NCBI GenBank assembly: GCA_013398175.1
Contig: VZRZ01004350.1
Span: 212,785-276,784 of the forward strand
Length of the DNA: 64,000 nucleotides
Source: Climacteris rufus
Taxonomy: Eukaryota > Chordata > Aves > Passeriformes > Climacteridae
Direction of reading: 5' to 3'
A model generated the notes under the pieces. It saw nothing but the letters and a program-made list of their open reading frames with translations, had not been told where the DNA came from and searched no databases. Below are positions 23,601-36,200 of this stretch, in pieces. Made by a program: the position numbers and the translations under genes. Positions within the stretch are counted from its first letter, which is position 1. Each line of letters opens with the position of its first letter.

Positions 23601-26600
23601 GTAATCTCATTTTATGTTTCTTTGATAAGACATACTTCTAGTAAAACCATTGTCACTAGAATTAACTACAGTCCTCTACATCAAGATTTTATGACTGTAG
23701 TCCCATATTTTTTGTAGTTTTCCTGCAGCTTTTGTCAAACTAGAGAGTAATTACCTAAGTCATTTCTTTCTTTCTTTCTTTAATATTTACATAATGCTAA
23801 CATTATTTAAGTCTTACAACATTTTCCTGTATTGGTTAAAAGTTTACAGAACAGACTGAGGATCTATTCAGCCAATTCTTGTAAAACTCTGCAAGAACCT
23901 AGAAAGTGCCCATCTAGGTATGTAAATTTAAATCAGACTTTAACATTGTGATATTGCACAATACCACTTAGCTATTAATAAAATGCAAAATTCTTTAACC
24001 ACAAATGATGTAAGCAGATCAGACTGCTGCCCAAACATGAAACCCCAAAAATTATTTTCTCTCTCTACCACCATCAGCAAATGCACAGTCTCAGCCAATA
24101 ATGATTTTGAGTTTCTTCTGTAATTAATGTACTTTAAAAATTGGTACTTACTTGTGTGAAACCTGGTTATTGATTTTTCCTGAAGTTTTCAATATTTTTA
24201 TAACCTGAATTTTCTACTTCATATCAATATTTGTTTACTCCTTTTTTACACTTATGACCGTTTTTATTTCTAATATTTTTTTTCTATTCACCACTGAATC
24301 AGCACCAGATTCCAAGTACCACTGCTCTATTTTTGTTTCTGGTTACAGAGTTGTGTCACGTTTTCTAGTCAGTAAAGAGCCCCCTATTTTCATTGACATT
24401 TTTCTACCTTTTTCCTTTTAAGTCATGCTTCTTGTAATCTTAGCGACAGATAACAAACCATATGATTTCAATGTATATACAGCAGGAAACAAAAGATATG
24501 GAAAGCAGTTTGCAGTTTCAAAGTCCAGCGGCCAACTGCAGATAATAACTATGAAGCAGCAAGTACTTAAAAGGAGGACAGGCAGTAAATGACAGGCAGT
24601 GTGAGATCACACTGTAATGCTGCTAGAAAGATTCTTATCTCACATCCGCAGTTTTACAATTCAAAACTGATCAATTGGAACCTTGGAAAAGGAGATATTT
24701 TCATTCAGATTTATATTTTACCAATCACTAATCATGTTTCATGTAGATAACAGTGAAGAAGCAACTGACTTTGTTCTAATTTAAATGTTGTGTATAGAAA
24801 CACTGAACACTGATTTCTTTAATTAATATTCTTCCAGGGTGATAATATCATCAAAAATAATGTACCGATACCTGGCTCGGATTAGATGTGTGGTAAAAAG
24901 AACCACAGCCTCAAAATATTGAGACCTTACACAAACACAGAAATTCTCATATTCCAAAATGCAAAGGAACTGATAACTTTCCAAGTCACTGAACAACTTT
25001 AAACACCTGCCATTAAAAATAAAACTACTTTCACACACTGAATATGAAATAGTTTCCAAAAACTCTCCAGATTTCCATGCAGTAATTTATCCAGTGGCTG
25101 TTAATACTTTATCAAAATCCTGCAATATATGTGTGTACTGCAGTTTTGTATAAAAAGGACAGGAGGGAAGGCATCAGAGAAGTTTTCTTCACTAAAAATA
25201 AGAGTTTGATAGCAGACTTTTTTATTCTTTCAATTAGATTTTGTGTTTCACAGTCTGCAGCCTCCTGTTTAAGAATCTGAAAACAGGCATTTTCTAGTTT
25301 ACATTGAAATACGGGAGTCTTGAATATCTCTTTAGCTGCTTCCTAATGTTTGTTCCACAGGAAGGGAGTTAGTTTGTAGCATAGTGTGTTTTGTTATATC
25401 TGCATCAGCAAAGCAGATAAACTCAGCCCATCTTCGTCTGAAAAAGAAGCAGAGGAGTAGCACCAGGAGAAAGTGTAATACTTAAGGATTACTGTGAAGG
25501 TTTCCGGCAACAAGGTGACTTTGAGGTAAGCAGAAAAGGTCCTCTGCTACTTACATTCCCGTGCTGCTTCCCAAACTGCTCATTTTGGCACTGAAAAGCT
25601 CTGTCTTGAGTATGTTAACATAGATTTGAGTGCTGGGTATTCCCTTCAGATTATAGCTCATCACCAGCCATTCTGTCTGACACATGTGGACTGGTGTCAT
25701 ATGGAAGGAGCCAGCAGGGCTTTTTCCTGACAAACCGATGCCGATATTTGACTACTTATATACTTTGATTACACTACAGTTTTTTTCCAGAGAGACCTTA
25801 TCATATGAACTGGCAGGCTTCTCGTGAGTCCTGGCACGTTTTCGCTTTGGCAGATCCCTCCTTACAATTCAAGGCAGCAGAAGATACTTTTCAGGTCGCA
25901 AGGCATCATTTATACCTTCTTGGGAGTTTTCCTGGACTGTCTACATTAGCACTAAGTAGAAGGCCTGCTCCAGTAAGACTGATGGCATTAAATCAAAGCA
26001 CTGACAAAGCTTTTAAAGTACAATTCTTCTGTGTGTTTCCTGTGAGCACTTTCTCTCCTACCCTCTTTTACCATCTCTGTTCAGGGCTAAGCTTTTGGCA
26101 GAGTCATTGACACACAGCTTTGTCAAGTTGCAATTTACTTAGTAAAAGTGTGGAAGTACAAGATTGAAAACTTGTTTATCACAGAACTTTGCTAGCATAG
26201 GGCATCAAAGCAAGTTGTTCTGTGGCAGGAAGGTTAGTGCTTTTTCAGTGTCACAGGGAGAGTGAAATCTGTGCCAGACAATGCAGTGCATCAAGCCCAG
26301 GAAGTTGCAAGAGTTTTTCTTGTAAACTTCTCCTTTCATAGCTAAAATCCCAGACACTGTGCAAAATCCCTGCAGTGTGGTGTTTCAATGAGGTACTGCA
26401 AGAGTGACAAAAAAAAATAAAGGCGGGCATGCTTTGCTAATGAGAGCAAATAGTGCCAGCTCCTTACAAAGAATAGTGTGTTTCCAACCACATCAAACCA
26501 GCTCCCCTAGACAGATGTGGAAGAAGAGGAGAGAGAGTCTATGGTGCTGTTTATTCCTTTCTACTCACCTTGGTCTGGCATCTTATAGAGTCTATGGATC

Positions 26601-26654
26601 ATATTGTGTCTGTGTATTGGTTCTATCTGAGGTAGAGTTCAGCAGCCCTGCCAG
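17652..26654. other. Intergenic DNA upstream of CA8, no supported gene
   Basis: AT-rich DNA with no frame resembling a known protein and no recognised repeat except simple sequence: a T/G-rich tract at 23341-23380 and a TTTC run at 23763-23781. Scattered open frames of 60-103 codons are of chance length and composition. Confidence 0.6.
23763..23781 (+). repeat. (TTTC)n microsatellite
   Basis: Four to five perfect tandem copies of TTTC. Short and unremarkable. Confidence 0.85.
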
Positions 26655-27144
26655 TGCTGTGCTTCAGCTGATAACACAGCAGTGTTTTGGGTATTGCTGA
26701 GAAGCACTGTCCCTCTAACATTCTACCCCATCAAGGGACAGGGAGCGGGCAAGACCTTGGGAGGGAAAACAAGCAGGCCAGCTGACCCAAAGGAACCAAA
26801 GGGATATTCCACACTGTATGACGTCAGCTCAGATATGAAAGCCGAGAGAGAGAGGAGGAAGGGGGGGCATTCTTTAATGTCTGCCTTCCAACGGAACTAC
26901 TATGTGTGCTGAGGCCCTGCTTCCCAGAACATGCCCGAACATCGCTTGCTGATGGGAAGTAGAGATTGACTTTCTTTCTTTTTGCTTATGCGCGCGCAGA
27001 CCCTTGCTTTCACTTTTCTATTGTTTCAATAAAAACTGCCTTATCTTGACCCACTGATTCATCTTGTCCTTTCCCCTGTCCCTCTGGGGGAAGGAGCTAT
27101 AGAGCGACTTAGTAGGCACCTGGCACCTAGCCAGAGTCAAACCA
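26655..27144 (+). mobile_element. Solo LTR of an avian endogenous retrovirus
   Basis: About 490 bp with LTR organisation resembling avian ERV LTRs I recall. A U3-like part includes GGGATATTCCACACTGTATG followed by an ATATGAAAG TATA-like motif near 26833. A purine-rich GAGAGAGAGGAGGAAGG run leads to the likely transcription start. A TATGCGCGCGCAG segment follows, then a polyadenylation signal AATAAA at 27028-27033. The U5-like end includes CTTGTCCTTTCCCC, a CTGGGGG run and AGAGTCAAACCA. No gag, pol or env remnant and no second LTR lie nearby, so this is a solo LTR left by recombination. Both termini are approximate, and I could not see a clear target-site duplication. The 76-codon open frame inside it is incidental. 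Confidence 0.75.
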
Positions 27145-28440
27145 GTCTGATCTTGCCCTCATTAAAAAAGGACAATATTTTGCGTGGAAGTTGGATCACC
27201 TAAAGGGGAAAATGGCAGTAGTCAGATTCTCACCACACGTCCAAACATAATATGCTCTTAGATTCCATTGCTGCTGTCTTTAGCAGCAGTAATATGAATG
27301 GCAACAATCAGTTTGTGGCCTTAATTAGGTTCACGAGTTAAGACACCGTCTGTTTTTAATAATCATATTTTACAGCTACTATTCAGAGTAGTTATATGCA
27401 GATTCAGACAGTGCTGCATTGTATAGAGAGCATCCATTTGGGGGTTTCCGGTCTATAAGAAATTTTTTAATTTATATAACATTTAACTACGCCAGACATT
27501 TTTTCTAGTATTAGACATTTTTCTTAAGTACTTTCTGTGGTAACTTAATAAATCATTCCTCATATCTTCATGTTTAAATTATATTCCCATACACACTGCA
27601 TCCATCAGAGCTGCTGAGAGTGCATGCTGTAACTTCCAAAGAGCTGGCACCTCACACCCTCATTAGCAAAAACGCATCTAGAAGCTATAAATGCTTTCTA
27701 AAGATACATACAACACAGCTCCCTGTGACTTATTCACTTCCTGCCTTCAAAAGCAGCTGAAATAAGCACTCTGCACCTGTATTCTCCTTGTGCTGACATC
27801 TGTTTCTAAATGAGAAAGGAGGCAATGAGCATTAAGCTGAAGGGATTTATTTCATTTATGATTGCAAAGATTCTTGGCTTGAAGAATCAGTTCAATTCCT
27901 GTGCCTTTCCCCTTCCCTGCTACACAGGGAGACAAAGAGAGCATTCATAGACACAACACATGTGACATGGGGCAGTCTAATGGCATTAGAACACTTCAGT
28001 GGAACATTAATGAATTTACAGTGATGACAGCACAACAGTGCCAGGATCTAATCTGCTCTCTGTTAAGCAGTTTTCATAAGTGACCTCAAGCACAAATAAA
28101 CCAGTCAGGACTAAAAACTTTCCTCTTCTGACAGGACATAATCAACTGCTTTTCTTTTGAAACCAGTAGCCATTCCCTTGTTTGCGGTATCACTGGTGTT
28201 TCTGCAGTCTGTATCATATCTCAAACTGTTCTCACCAAGCTCAAATAAAACTTCAGTTCTTCCGAGCATCTGATGGTTCAAATATATTTTTAACCATAAT
28301 TTCCTGTGCCACATGTGTGCCTCAATAGCTGCTTGGAACTGAGATATAGAAAAAACTTGCACAGAAAAATAGGTGGTATGGTCTTGTCCATAGCACTACA
28401 CATTTAATCCAACTTTATATTCCCATCCTTTTCTTCACCA
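27145..28440. other. Intergenic DNA
   Basis: AT-rich, with no supported gene or repeat. A minus-strand open segment with a splice-acceptor-like start near 28346 is described as a finding only. Confidence 0.5.
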
Positions 28441-28818
28441 TTATACCTCCTTGCTGTCACATATCTGTGCCTACTTAAGTATTTGGATGAGGTGGATATG
28501 TAAGGTGTTAAATCAGAGATCAGCAAGGTTCATGAGACGAGGAAAGATGTGAGCACTGTCTGTTTACAAAAGATTTTATCCTGCCTCACTGACATCAAAA
28601 AGGTTATTGCCATTGACATAAATAAGCATGGTGACCAAGAGAGAAACTTCTGCTAGAATGCCCATTTCCAGAATCCTGAAGAGGAAGATGTTGGGCTTGA
28701 GGAGATAAATGTGGAGGGGAAGCTTCTCTTCGTGGTCTACCCAGAACAGCGGTCACACTTTAACATCCACAAAATTGTTCACAGGATTAGTAATTTCATT
28801 GTAGACATCCCCTCATAA
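28441..28818 (+). pseudogene. Decayed coding-like segment of unidentified origin
   Basis: One plus-strand frame reads as protein-like sequence for about 125 codons, broken by only two stops (TAA at 28501 and TAG at 28654) and closed by TAA at 28816. Visible stretches include VCLQKILSCLTDIKKVIAID, then NPEEEDVGLEEINVEGKLLF and SHFNIHKIVHRISNFIVDIP. The mix of charged and hydrophobic residues and the scarcity of stops are unusual for AT-rich intergenic DNA. I do not recognise the family. There is no clear start codon, intron boundary or poly-A tail, so whether it is a processed pseudogene, a relic of a transposon protein or an exon of a dead gene is open. It could also be chance. Confidence 0.4.
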
Positions 28819-30797
28819 GAAGAACTATGAGTCTGTACCTTAAACAAAGCAAAGTACTGACAGATTACTGAAATTTCTGTGTTTTTAAATATAGGTGTTC
28901 TTCCAAATGCTATAAAGATACATATTATAAATCATATTGTCTTTTCCATGGCTAATGAAACTGACAAGGAAAGACAAAGAGGAGAATAAATGTCTGTCTA
29001 TCTGTACATTTTCAGGGATCTGCTAAATCTCATCGAAGCTTTCACCGAAAGATTTCAGTTACTAAGGTGAAGGGAGGCTGGGGTGGGAAAACACGTACTG
29101 CAGTCTGCAGTGTTTCTACAGAATGAGTAAGTACAATGAAGTTTGCCTTCCTCTAGTTTTCTCCAGCACTAATATCTGTAAAACCAAGCTGCATGGAGTG
29201 TAGTATAGACCAGCTAATTGCATAAATACCCAGAGGTCTGGAGACACTGGTATAGCACAGCAAAGGTCTTTGTGATCAGCACCCAAGTAAGACCAAAGGT
29301 AGCTTTCATAGCAGGCAGAGTTCATTACTAGAGCAGTGAGGTCTGAGACAGTGCTCCAGATACACTGGAGGAGTTTTCTTGCAGAAAATCTGACTCTAAA
29401 CACATTGTCATGAGAGAGGAACTACAGAAGCAAGGCAGAGCAGAAGTGCATCCACAGAGGTTTATTTACTCCCTGTCTGCTTGTCAATTGATTTCAGTGG
29501 GAGTTCTCAAGTCCAGGGATTGCTGGGAGAAGACAAATCTATCTTCTTGCTATCAGAAATGCTTTGAGAATCAGATTTACAAAAATGTATTATATAGGAT
29601 TGATTGCCTTCATTAGCCTCATTTCAGTAATATTATTAGCTATAAATCACAAGACAATTTCTCATGGAATTACATTCTTATTAATATCACAACATCCTCA
29701 TACCCCCACCAGTTATCATATTCATTTTTCATATGTTGGAAATCCCAATAAAATCAGCTAACTGGACACTAATAGCATGGCTGTATCTTTCCCTCTTTCA
29801 TACATTCTGTTAGCTTGTTTTTATTCTGCTTTCTTTTTCAATATTTTTTCGTTGTCAAATTGTATTGCAGAGCACAGAATGCTTTTCTGGTCCTTACAAT
29901 GTCTCATACATTAAAAATGCATTAGAGAAGATATCAGCTACCCAATTTGCTTTAAAATGTCTTTTCTTCATAACTACTGAAAATAAGACTCATGAATGCA
30001 TTAATCCTGAACAGAATAAGTGGTCTAGGCCAAAACTTACTATTAAAAGGACGATTTTTAAAAAAAAAAAAAAAAGTCATAGCTTTCTTCTTATTTTTGG
30101 TGTTCAAAACAATTAATTGCTGATAATACTCATAAAAATAACAGGAACTTGAAGAGAAAATAAAATTACTTTTTCCAATTCAAATCTGGGAAGAAAATTA
30201 GTTTTCCTAAACAACCAAAAAACTCCTTTCCAAAGTGTTTTTTCTCTCTTTGGAACTGGTACAAAAGTCATGCTATTATATACTCCTCTTTAGTATCTAA
30301 AAGGCTGGGGGAGATATTTTTTCACACATATTCCCAGCCCTGCTCTATTCCCTCTGTGCTTTGTGGCATCAGCACAAAAGGTCTAGAAAGTAGGTTGGGA
30401 AAATCAGCTGAAGGTTCTCCTTGAGAGAAGGGCTCCCCAGGTGCTGCAGTGCCATCACAGCCAGCTCTTCCCCACCAGCAGCTCACTCCTCCTCTCCGGC
30501 AGACTGAGGGACCAAGGTCGTCATGCTCACTGTGCTCCTTACCAGGGAATGGGAAAGCCCAGCCTCTGAGGAATGCAGCTGGTGGGAAGCAGCAAATTAT
30601 CGCCCATCTACCCCAGAATCAGATGCCAGAAGGTACCTGCTGTCTCAGGATCCCATGTCAGGATCCTACATGCAGATTTATACATACATGTACATTATCA
30701 GCACTTAAGAGTAGCAAAAGAGCATGATTGCATCCAGACTATGATGTGGGGCTTCCTACAGAGATAACACTTTTTGTTTTATTATATGAGCAAAATT
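28819..30797. other. Intergenic DNA
   Basis: AT-rich, with no supported gene. Includes a 16-A run at 30060-30075. The 30390-30660 part is more GC-rich but matches nothing I recognise. Confidence 0.5.
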
Positions 30798-33225
30798 TCA
30801 CAGGATAGCTGAGGTTGGAAGGTACCTCTAGAGACCAACTAGTTCAAACCCCCTGCTCAAAGCAGAGTCAGCTTAAAGCAGGCCATGTCTTACTGGGTTT
30901 TGAATATCTCTAAGGATGGAGACTCCACTGCCTCTCTGGAAAACCTGTGTCAGTGTTTAACCACTCTCACAGAAATTATTGTTTTTCTTGTGTTTAAGTG
31001 GAATTTCTTATGTTTCATTTGCACCACTGACTCTTGTTCTGTCATTGGGCACCACTGAAAAGATTCTGGCTCTATCCTTTTCACTCACCTCCATCAGGTA
31101 TTTATTCACATTGATGAGATTCCCCTAAGCCTTCTTATCTCATGGCTGAACCACCCCAACTATCTCAGCCTTTCCTTAGAGGAGAGTTCCTTAAGCATTT
31201 TCTTAGCCCTACACTGGATTCTCTCCAGTAGCTCTACATCTGTCTTGTCTTGGACAGCCCAGAACAGGACACAGCACTGCAGGTGTGGACTCAACAGCAC
31301 TGAGTAGAGGGGCAGGATCACCCCCTTTTTCCTGCTGGCAACACTCTTCCTAATGCAGCCCAGAAGGTTCTTTGTATTAAAGCTGCTTTTCAGGTGGTTG
31401 ACCCCACAGCTTTTATGGGTACCTGCAGTTCTATGGGTTCCTTTGGTTGGCATTTCCCTTGTTTGAACTTCAAGAGGTTCCTGTCAACATGTTTCTCCAG
31501 TCACAAACATTTGGTGTTGTAGCCACTCCTTCCAGTTTTCTATCATCTGTAACCCTGCAGAGGAAGCACTCTGTCCCACCAGGCAGATAACTTACGAAGG
31601 TGTTAAATCATTTTGGCCCCAATATCAATCTCCAGAGTACACCTCTGGTGAGTGGCCTCCAGGGGGCCTTTGTATGGCTGATCACAGTCCTTTCAGCCCA
31701 GCAGTTCAGGCAACTGTCCAACTCACTCCTCTCATCTAGTCTGTACATCATTGATTTGCCAGTGAGGATGTTACACCAGCCAGTGTCAAAAACCTTGCTA
31801 AACTCAAGATAACAACATCCATGCTCTGACCAAGTTGTAGTTCCTTCTTGAAGAAGGGAGTGACATTTCCTTTCTTTCAGTCCTCAGGACCCTCTCCTGA
31901 TGGCCACAGCATTTCGAGGGAGGTCTTGCAGTGACATTGGCTAGCTCCCTCAGTCCTCGTGGTTGCATCCCATCAGGTCCCATGGACTTGTGTTCATCCC
32001 AGATGTGTAAGTGTTCCCTAATCCGGTCATTCTCCAACAATAGCAATTCTTCCTTATTGCAGATGTGTCCATGTCCATGTGTCTCAGGGGCCTGAGAACC
32101 TTGAAGACTGGTCTTACCAGTGGAGATCAGTGAGAAAAGGGCACTGAGTACATTGGCCTTTTTCATGTCCTCTGTCCCCTGCCCTGTTCAGCAGTCAGCC
32201 CACATTTTCCCCAGTCTTTCTTTTGCTGATGATGTACCTGTAGAAACCTCTCCTTTTGCCCTTCACATCCCTTGCCAGATTCAACTCCAAGTGGGCTTTG
32301 ACTTTCCTGACCTGATCCCTGCATGCTTGGGCAGTATCTCTATATTCCTCCCATATCACCTAACTCTGCTTCCACCTCTTGGATATTTTTGTTTATCTTT
32401 GAGCTTCTTGTTCATCCATGTGATGAACAAGGCCTCTTCTCACCTTTGTTTTACTTCCTGAAGGTGGGGATCGACAACTCTTGAGTCTGGAAGAGGTGAT
32501 CCTTGAAAATTAGTCAGCTCTCCTGAACTCCTCCTCTTCTGCAAGATCATGTCTTGATTCTTGGGATTCTTCTAAGCAAGTCCCTGAATGTTGTTTGTTT
32601 TCCCAATGTTCAGGGTTGTTAACTTGCTGTCTTCTCTCAGGATCCTGAGCTCCACTACCCTGTGGTCATGGTGGCCAGGTCTGCTCCTGACATTCACATT
32701 CCAAACCAGTTCTTCTTTGTTTGTAAAAATCAGGTTCTGCAGAGCATCTCCTCTCTTCACCTCCTCAGTCACCTGTATCAGGAATTTTTGTATTATTATT
32801 ATTATTATTATTATTATAATCATCATCAGGAATTTTGTATTATTATTTTGTATTATTGTCCTTCAATACACTCTAGAAACCTCCCAGATTGCTTTTTCCC
32901 TGCTGTCTTGCCCCTCCAAGAGATATCAGGGTTGTTGATGGTTTCTGTGAGGACATGGGCTAGTGAACTTGAGATTTCTTCTGGTTTTCTGAAGGAGGCC
33001 TGATCTACTTATACCTGATCAGGCAGTCTGTAGCAGTCACCCATACCATCACTCACATGGGTCTGCCAGCCAGCCCAGACCCATAAGCTCTCAGTTGGCT
33101 CATGGCATAACTCCACACATCCCTACATCTCTCTCAAATACAGGGCAACTATGCCCTCTTACCATCCTGACCTGTCCTTCCCAAAGAGTCTGTATCCAGC
33201 TATTGAAGCCCTCCAGTTGTTGTGA
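30798..33225 (-). mobile_element. CR1 LINE, about 2.4 kb, reverse orientation, degraded
   Basis: The longest transposable element in the window. Read on the minus strand it runs from the middle of ORF2 at about 33225 to the 3' end at about 30798, where GAGGTTGGAAGGTACCTC marks the reverse of the CR1 tail. The reverse-transcriptase C-terminal region is recognisable on the minus strand near 31160-31453 (NLLGCIRKSVASRKKGVILP and VELLERIQCRAKKML). Upstream blocks match the CR1 ORF2 body, such as the complement of CATCCCATCAGGTCCCATGG at 31966-31985. Multiple frameshifts and stops break ORF2, and the 5' part is missing. A fragment of this length is uncommon among CR1 copies, which are usually a few hundred bases. 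It contains an ATT microsatellite at 32792-32818. Confidence 0.92.
32792..32818 (+). repeat. (ATT)n microsatellite inside CR1
   Basis: About nine tandem ATT/TAT units within the CR1 ORF2 remnant. A partial second copy of the flanking CAGGAATTTTGTATTATTATT follows at about 32826, suggesting a local duplication by slippage. Confidence 0.9.
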
Positions 33226-36200
33226 GTGTGATTTGCCTTTTAATCAGAGATTTCAAAAATCAGGCTCCATCTACTGAAGAATTCAAAGGTGACCATTTTC
33301 CTTTTTTTTCATTTCTTTTCCAAACAATCGGCAACAAACAGAAAGTCTATTTTTCTCAGTACCATTCTAAAGCACGTGTTATAATCAAATATGTCCTATG
33401 CTACTGTTAGTTTCGTAACAAAGAAATGTTTCTAACAAAAGGTGCTTATCACCAAAATTAAATAGAAATGATAAATGGCTTGCTAATATTTTTCTGTGAG
33501 CCAGTTTTTAAATGGGTCACATTGTTCTTTTCTTTGCAAGCAACCTAAAATAGAAGTTATTATATCAACAGTGGTTTGCACATAATAAAATATTATCTGA
33601 AATTCAGTTTGGTAATGTTTTCACTTGAAAATTAAGGCTAAATTAATGCAGTTATTCTAAATTATCATCATTTACTTTTAATTTTTCTATTTAAAAGCAA
33701 TATTCTTCATAGTAAAAATTGCAGTCTGAGTTCTGAACAGAGAAAATTATCTTTTGGTACAGGCAATAAGGAAAAGAAATGTTCATGTTGAGAGTATGGC
33801 ATTATTGAGTCTTCTTTTCCCTTCATGGGCCAAATTCTCTGCAGGCATATTTGATGCAATTGCACAGACTTCAGTGAAACTTCACCAATTTTTGTTACAG
33901 AGAATACAGGTGGTTGTTTAAATTGTTGTAAAAATAAGGATAGAATTGAAATAAAAGCACCGACAGAGTTTTATTTCACAGAGAGGCTATTTACAAACAT
34001 CAAACTGTGGTGCATTTCTCCCTGGAGTATCTTGAAGATGTGCAGGTGTGCAGCTCTTCCATACCAAGGAAAGTATGAGCTATCCACAGACACCAGCAAA
34101 AAAGCAGGCACATGCAGGTCACACAAGGCCATCCAGGAGTCAGCAGTACCTCCAAGGGAGTGGTTTTTTATGCTCACTGTGAAACACTCTGGGAAAAGGG
34201 AAATTCAGATGTGCACAGGGTGCAAGCTGTTTGGCCCAGCTCGGATTTGTGCATCACATCCGTGCTGGTGAGGATTGTGTTCAGGCAATGCCACATGAGG
34301 CTGTAGAGAATTCCTTCTCAGAGAATGGATTTCCTCACTACCGTTTAAGCAGCTTCTGTTCCCACTCAGCCCTCAGTTCAGGATTAAAGGGCAGCTCGCG
34401 GCTCCACTTCAGTGGCTTAAGTTAAAGTAAGGCTAAAATGGTCAAAGCCATTTGCAACAATCAGAAGCATAATGAGGGAAAATAAAGAGGTCTTTCCACC
34501 ACCTGCTTAGGAGAAGGGAAGTGCAGGAGAAAACAGAGTCAAGTACAAGATCCTGACTATTCCTGGCACCATGTGTTAGACTCTTTGGGGATTCTTCAGA
34601 GAGGTGAACTTCACTTTCACTGAGATCAATGAAAACCTGTGCATTCAATCTGTTTCTCATAAAAAAATAACTCTGAGTCTCTCCAGTGTGCAAGTCAGAA
34701 CTGTCTGAAAGTCACAGGGAAATGAAGGACTGAAAGGCTAAGAATGTTGTGCTTCTTTTTCTTTTTATACACTTTTTATTCCCACAGATCCTATGGGAAG
34801 CACAGGACTTCAGTACAGGGACAGACAGAAAGATTCAGGGCTGTTAAAATAGAGCTTGTTTAAATCCCAAGGTAAGTGCTAAATTAATCTGTGAACCCTC
34901 ACATCAGATCTAGAGCCTCTGAGCAGTACAGATATTTTGAGATGATCTAATTGTGGTTGGAGAGAAGGGAGAGCATGGGCATGAGTAACACTGTGTTGTG
35001 TGCCACAGTGGAGTTAGCACACAGCACAGCGCAAAAAGCTGACATGGGCAACACAGCCAGAACACCAGGAAGCAAAGGTGTCTAGGCATTTCTAAAAATT
35101 AGTTGCTGGGATAATCATAGCATAGATTTTTTAGATTTTAAATGCTTGGTATGAAACTGAGGGACATGTGTAAAGAAAAACTGTGAGGTTTTGGAAGTGG
35201 TGGTAGGATTGAAAAGGCTACTGCTGCCAACTAATAGATTAATAGACAGGAGTTCCCTCTTGTGTGAATTTTTCCAGCTCTTAAGCAGGAATCAGAGGCA
35301 CTCCGGGTAGCTTTGTTTTCTAAACTCAGGCAGGACCAATTAAAACTATAGTGAATTAGAGGATATGAGTAGTGCCATCTTTAACAGCATGTTGGGAAGC
35401 AGGGGACAGGACTTAACAGGTGAAGGCTGCACCATGGAGTTGAAGGAGTAAGTGGGTAATGCCAGGGTCCTTCTGGAAAACTCTTTTTGTGAGTCCAGCA
35501 CTGGCAGATACTGTGGGAATGGGAGCACTGCATCCATCTGCACTCACACCTAGCCTAACACAGCACCATGAAACTCCAGAAATCATCAGGGTATTGTCAA
35601 TTTAATCACCAAACAAGAAGGGAATAGAGAAGACTTCTAATGAACTGCTGGCAAATGTGGAATGTGTAGTATATTGCTATATCCACCCTCTTGGGGTGGA
35701 TGACATTTAAACATTGAAATGGACATTTTTCAAAAATTCTGGATGACAGCACTTTTGTTTTTTTCCCTTTGCACAAATGGTGGAAAACATTTTTTAAAAA
35801 AACTACACTGCAGACAGAAAACAAATTAATAAGGATTTTGTAGTTTCTGACTCCTTCAAGATGTGATTGATCATCCCATTGTCACAGGTCAACCTCTGCC
35901 ATAGAAAACTCCAGATAATCTTCAGATGCATTTCCTCAACCATTAATAGAATAGACAAGACTAAGATAACAATGCACAATTTATTTTCCAAAAGCAGCTG
36001 ACAGGAGGAACTGGATACCAAATGAATTAACTCATTAGAACAGTACAGCACATTTGGAAATTCAAAACAGACTGCCTGGAATGATTTAAATCTAGCACAA
36101 GGTTAATGTTAGTCCCTTACTTAGGCGTGTCAGTGTTGTAAACCAGTGCTCCAGTTTTGGAAAGGTTGATAAGTGCACACCCTGGGGCTTGTGCCTTAGG

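Noticed and set aside
28990..29090. Short exon-like segment (acceptor CATTTTCAG, open, then AAG|GTGAAG)
   Set aside because: Only about 50 bp, with no conserved motif; such pairs of splice-like sites are frequent by chance.
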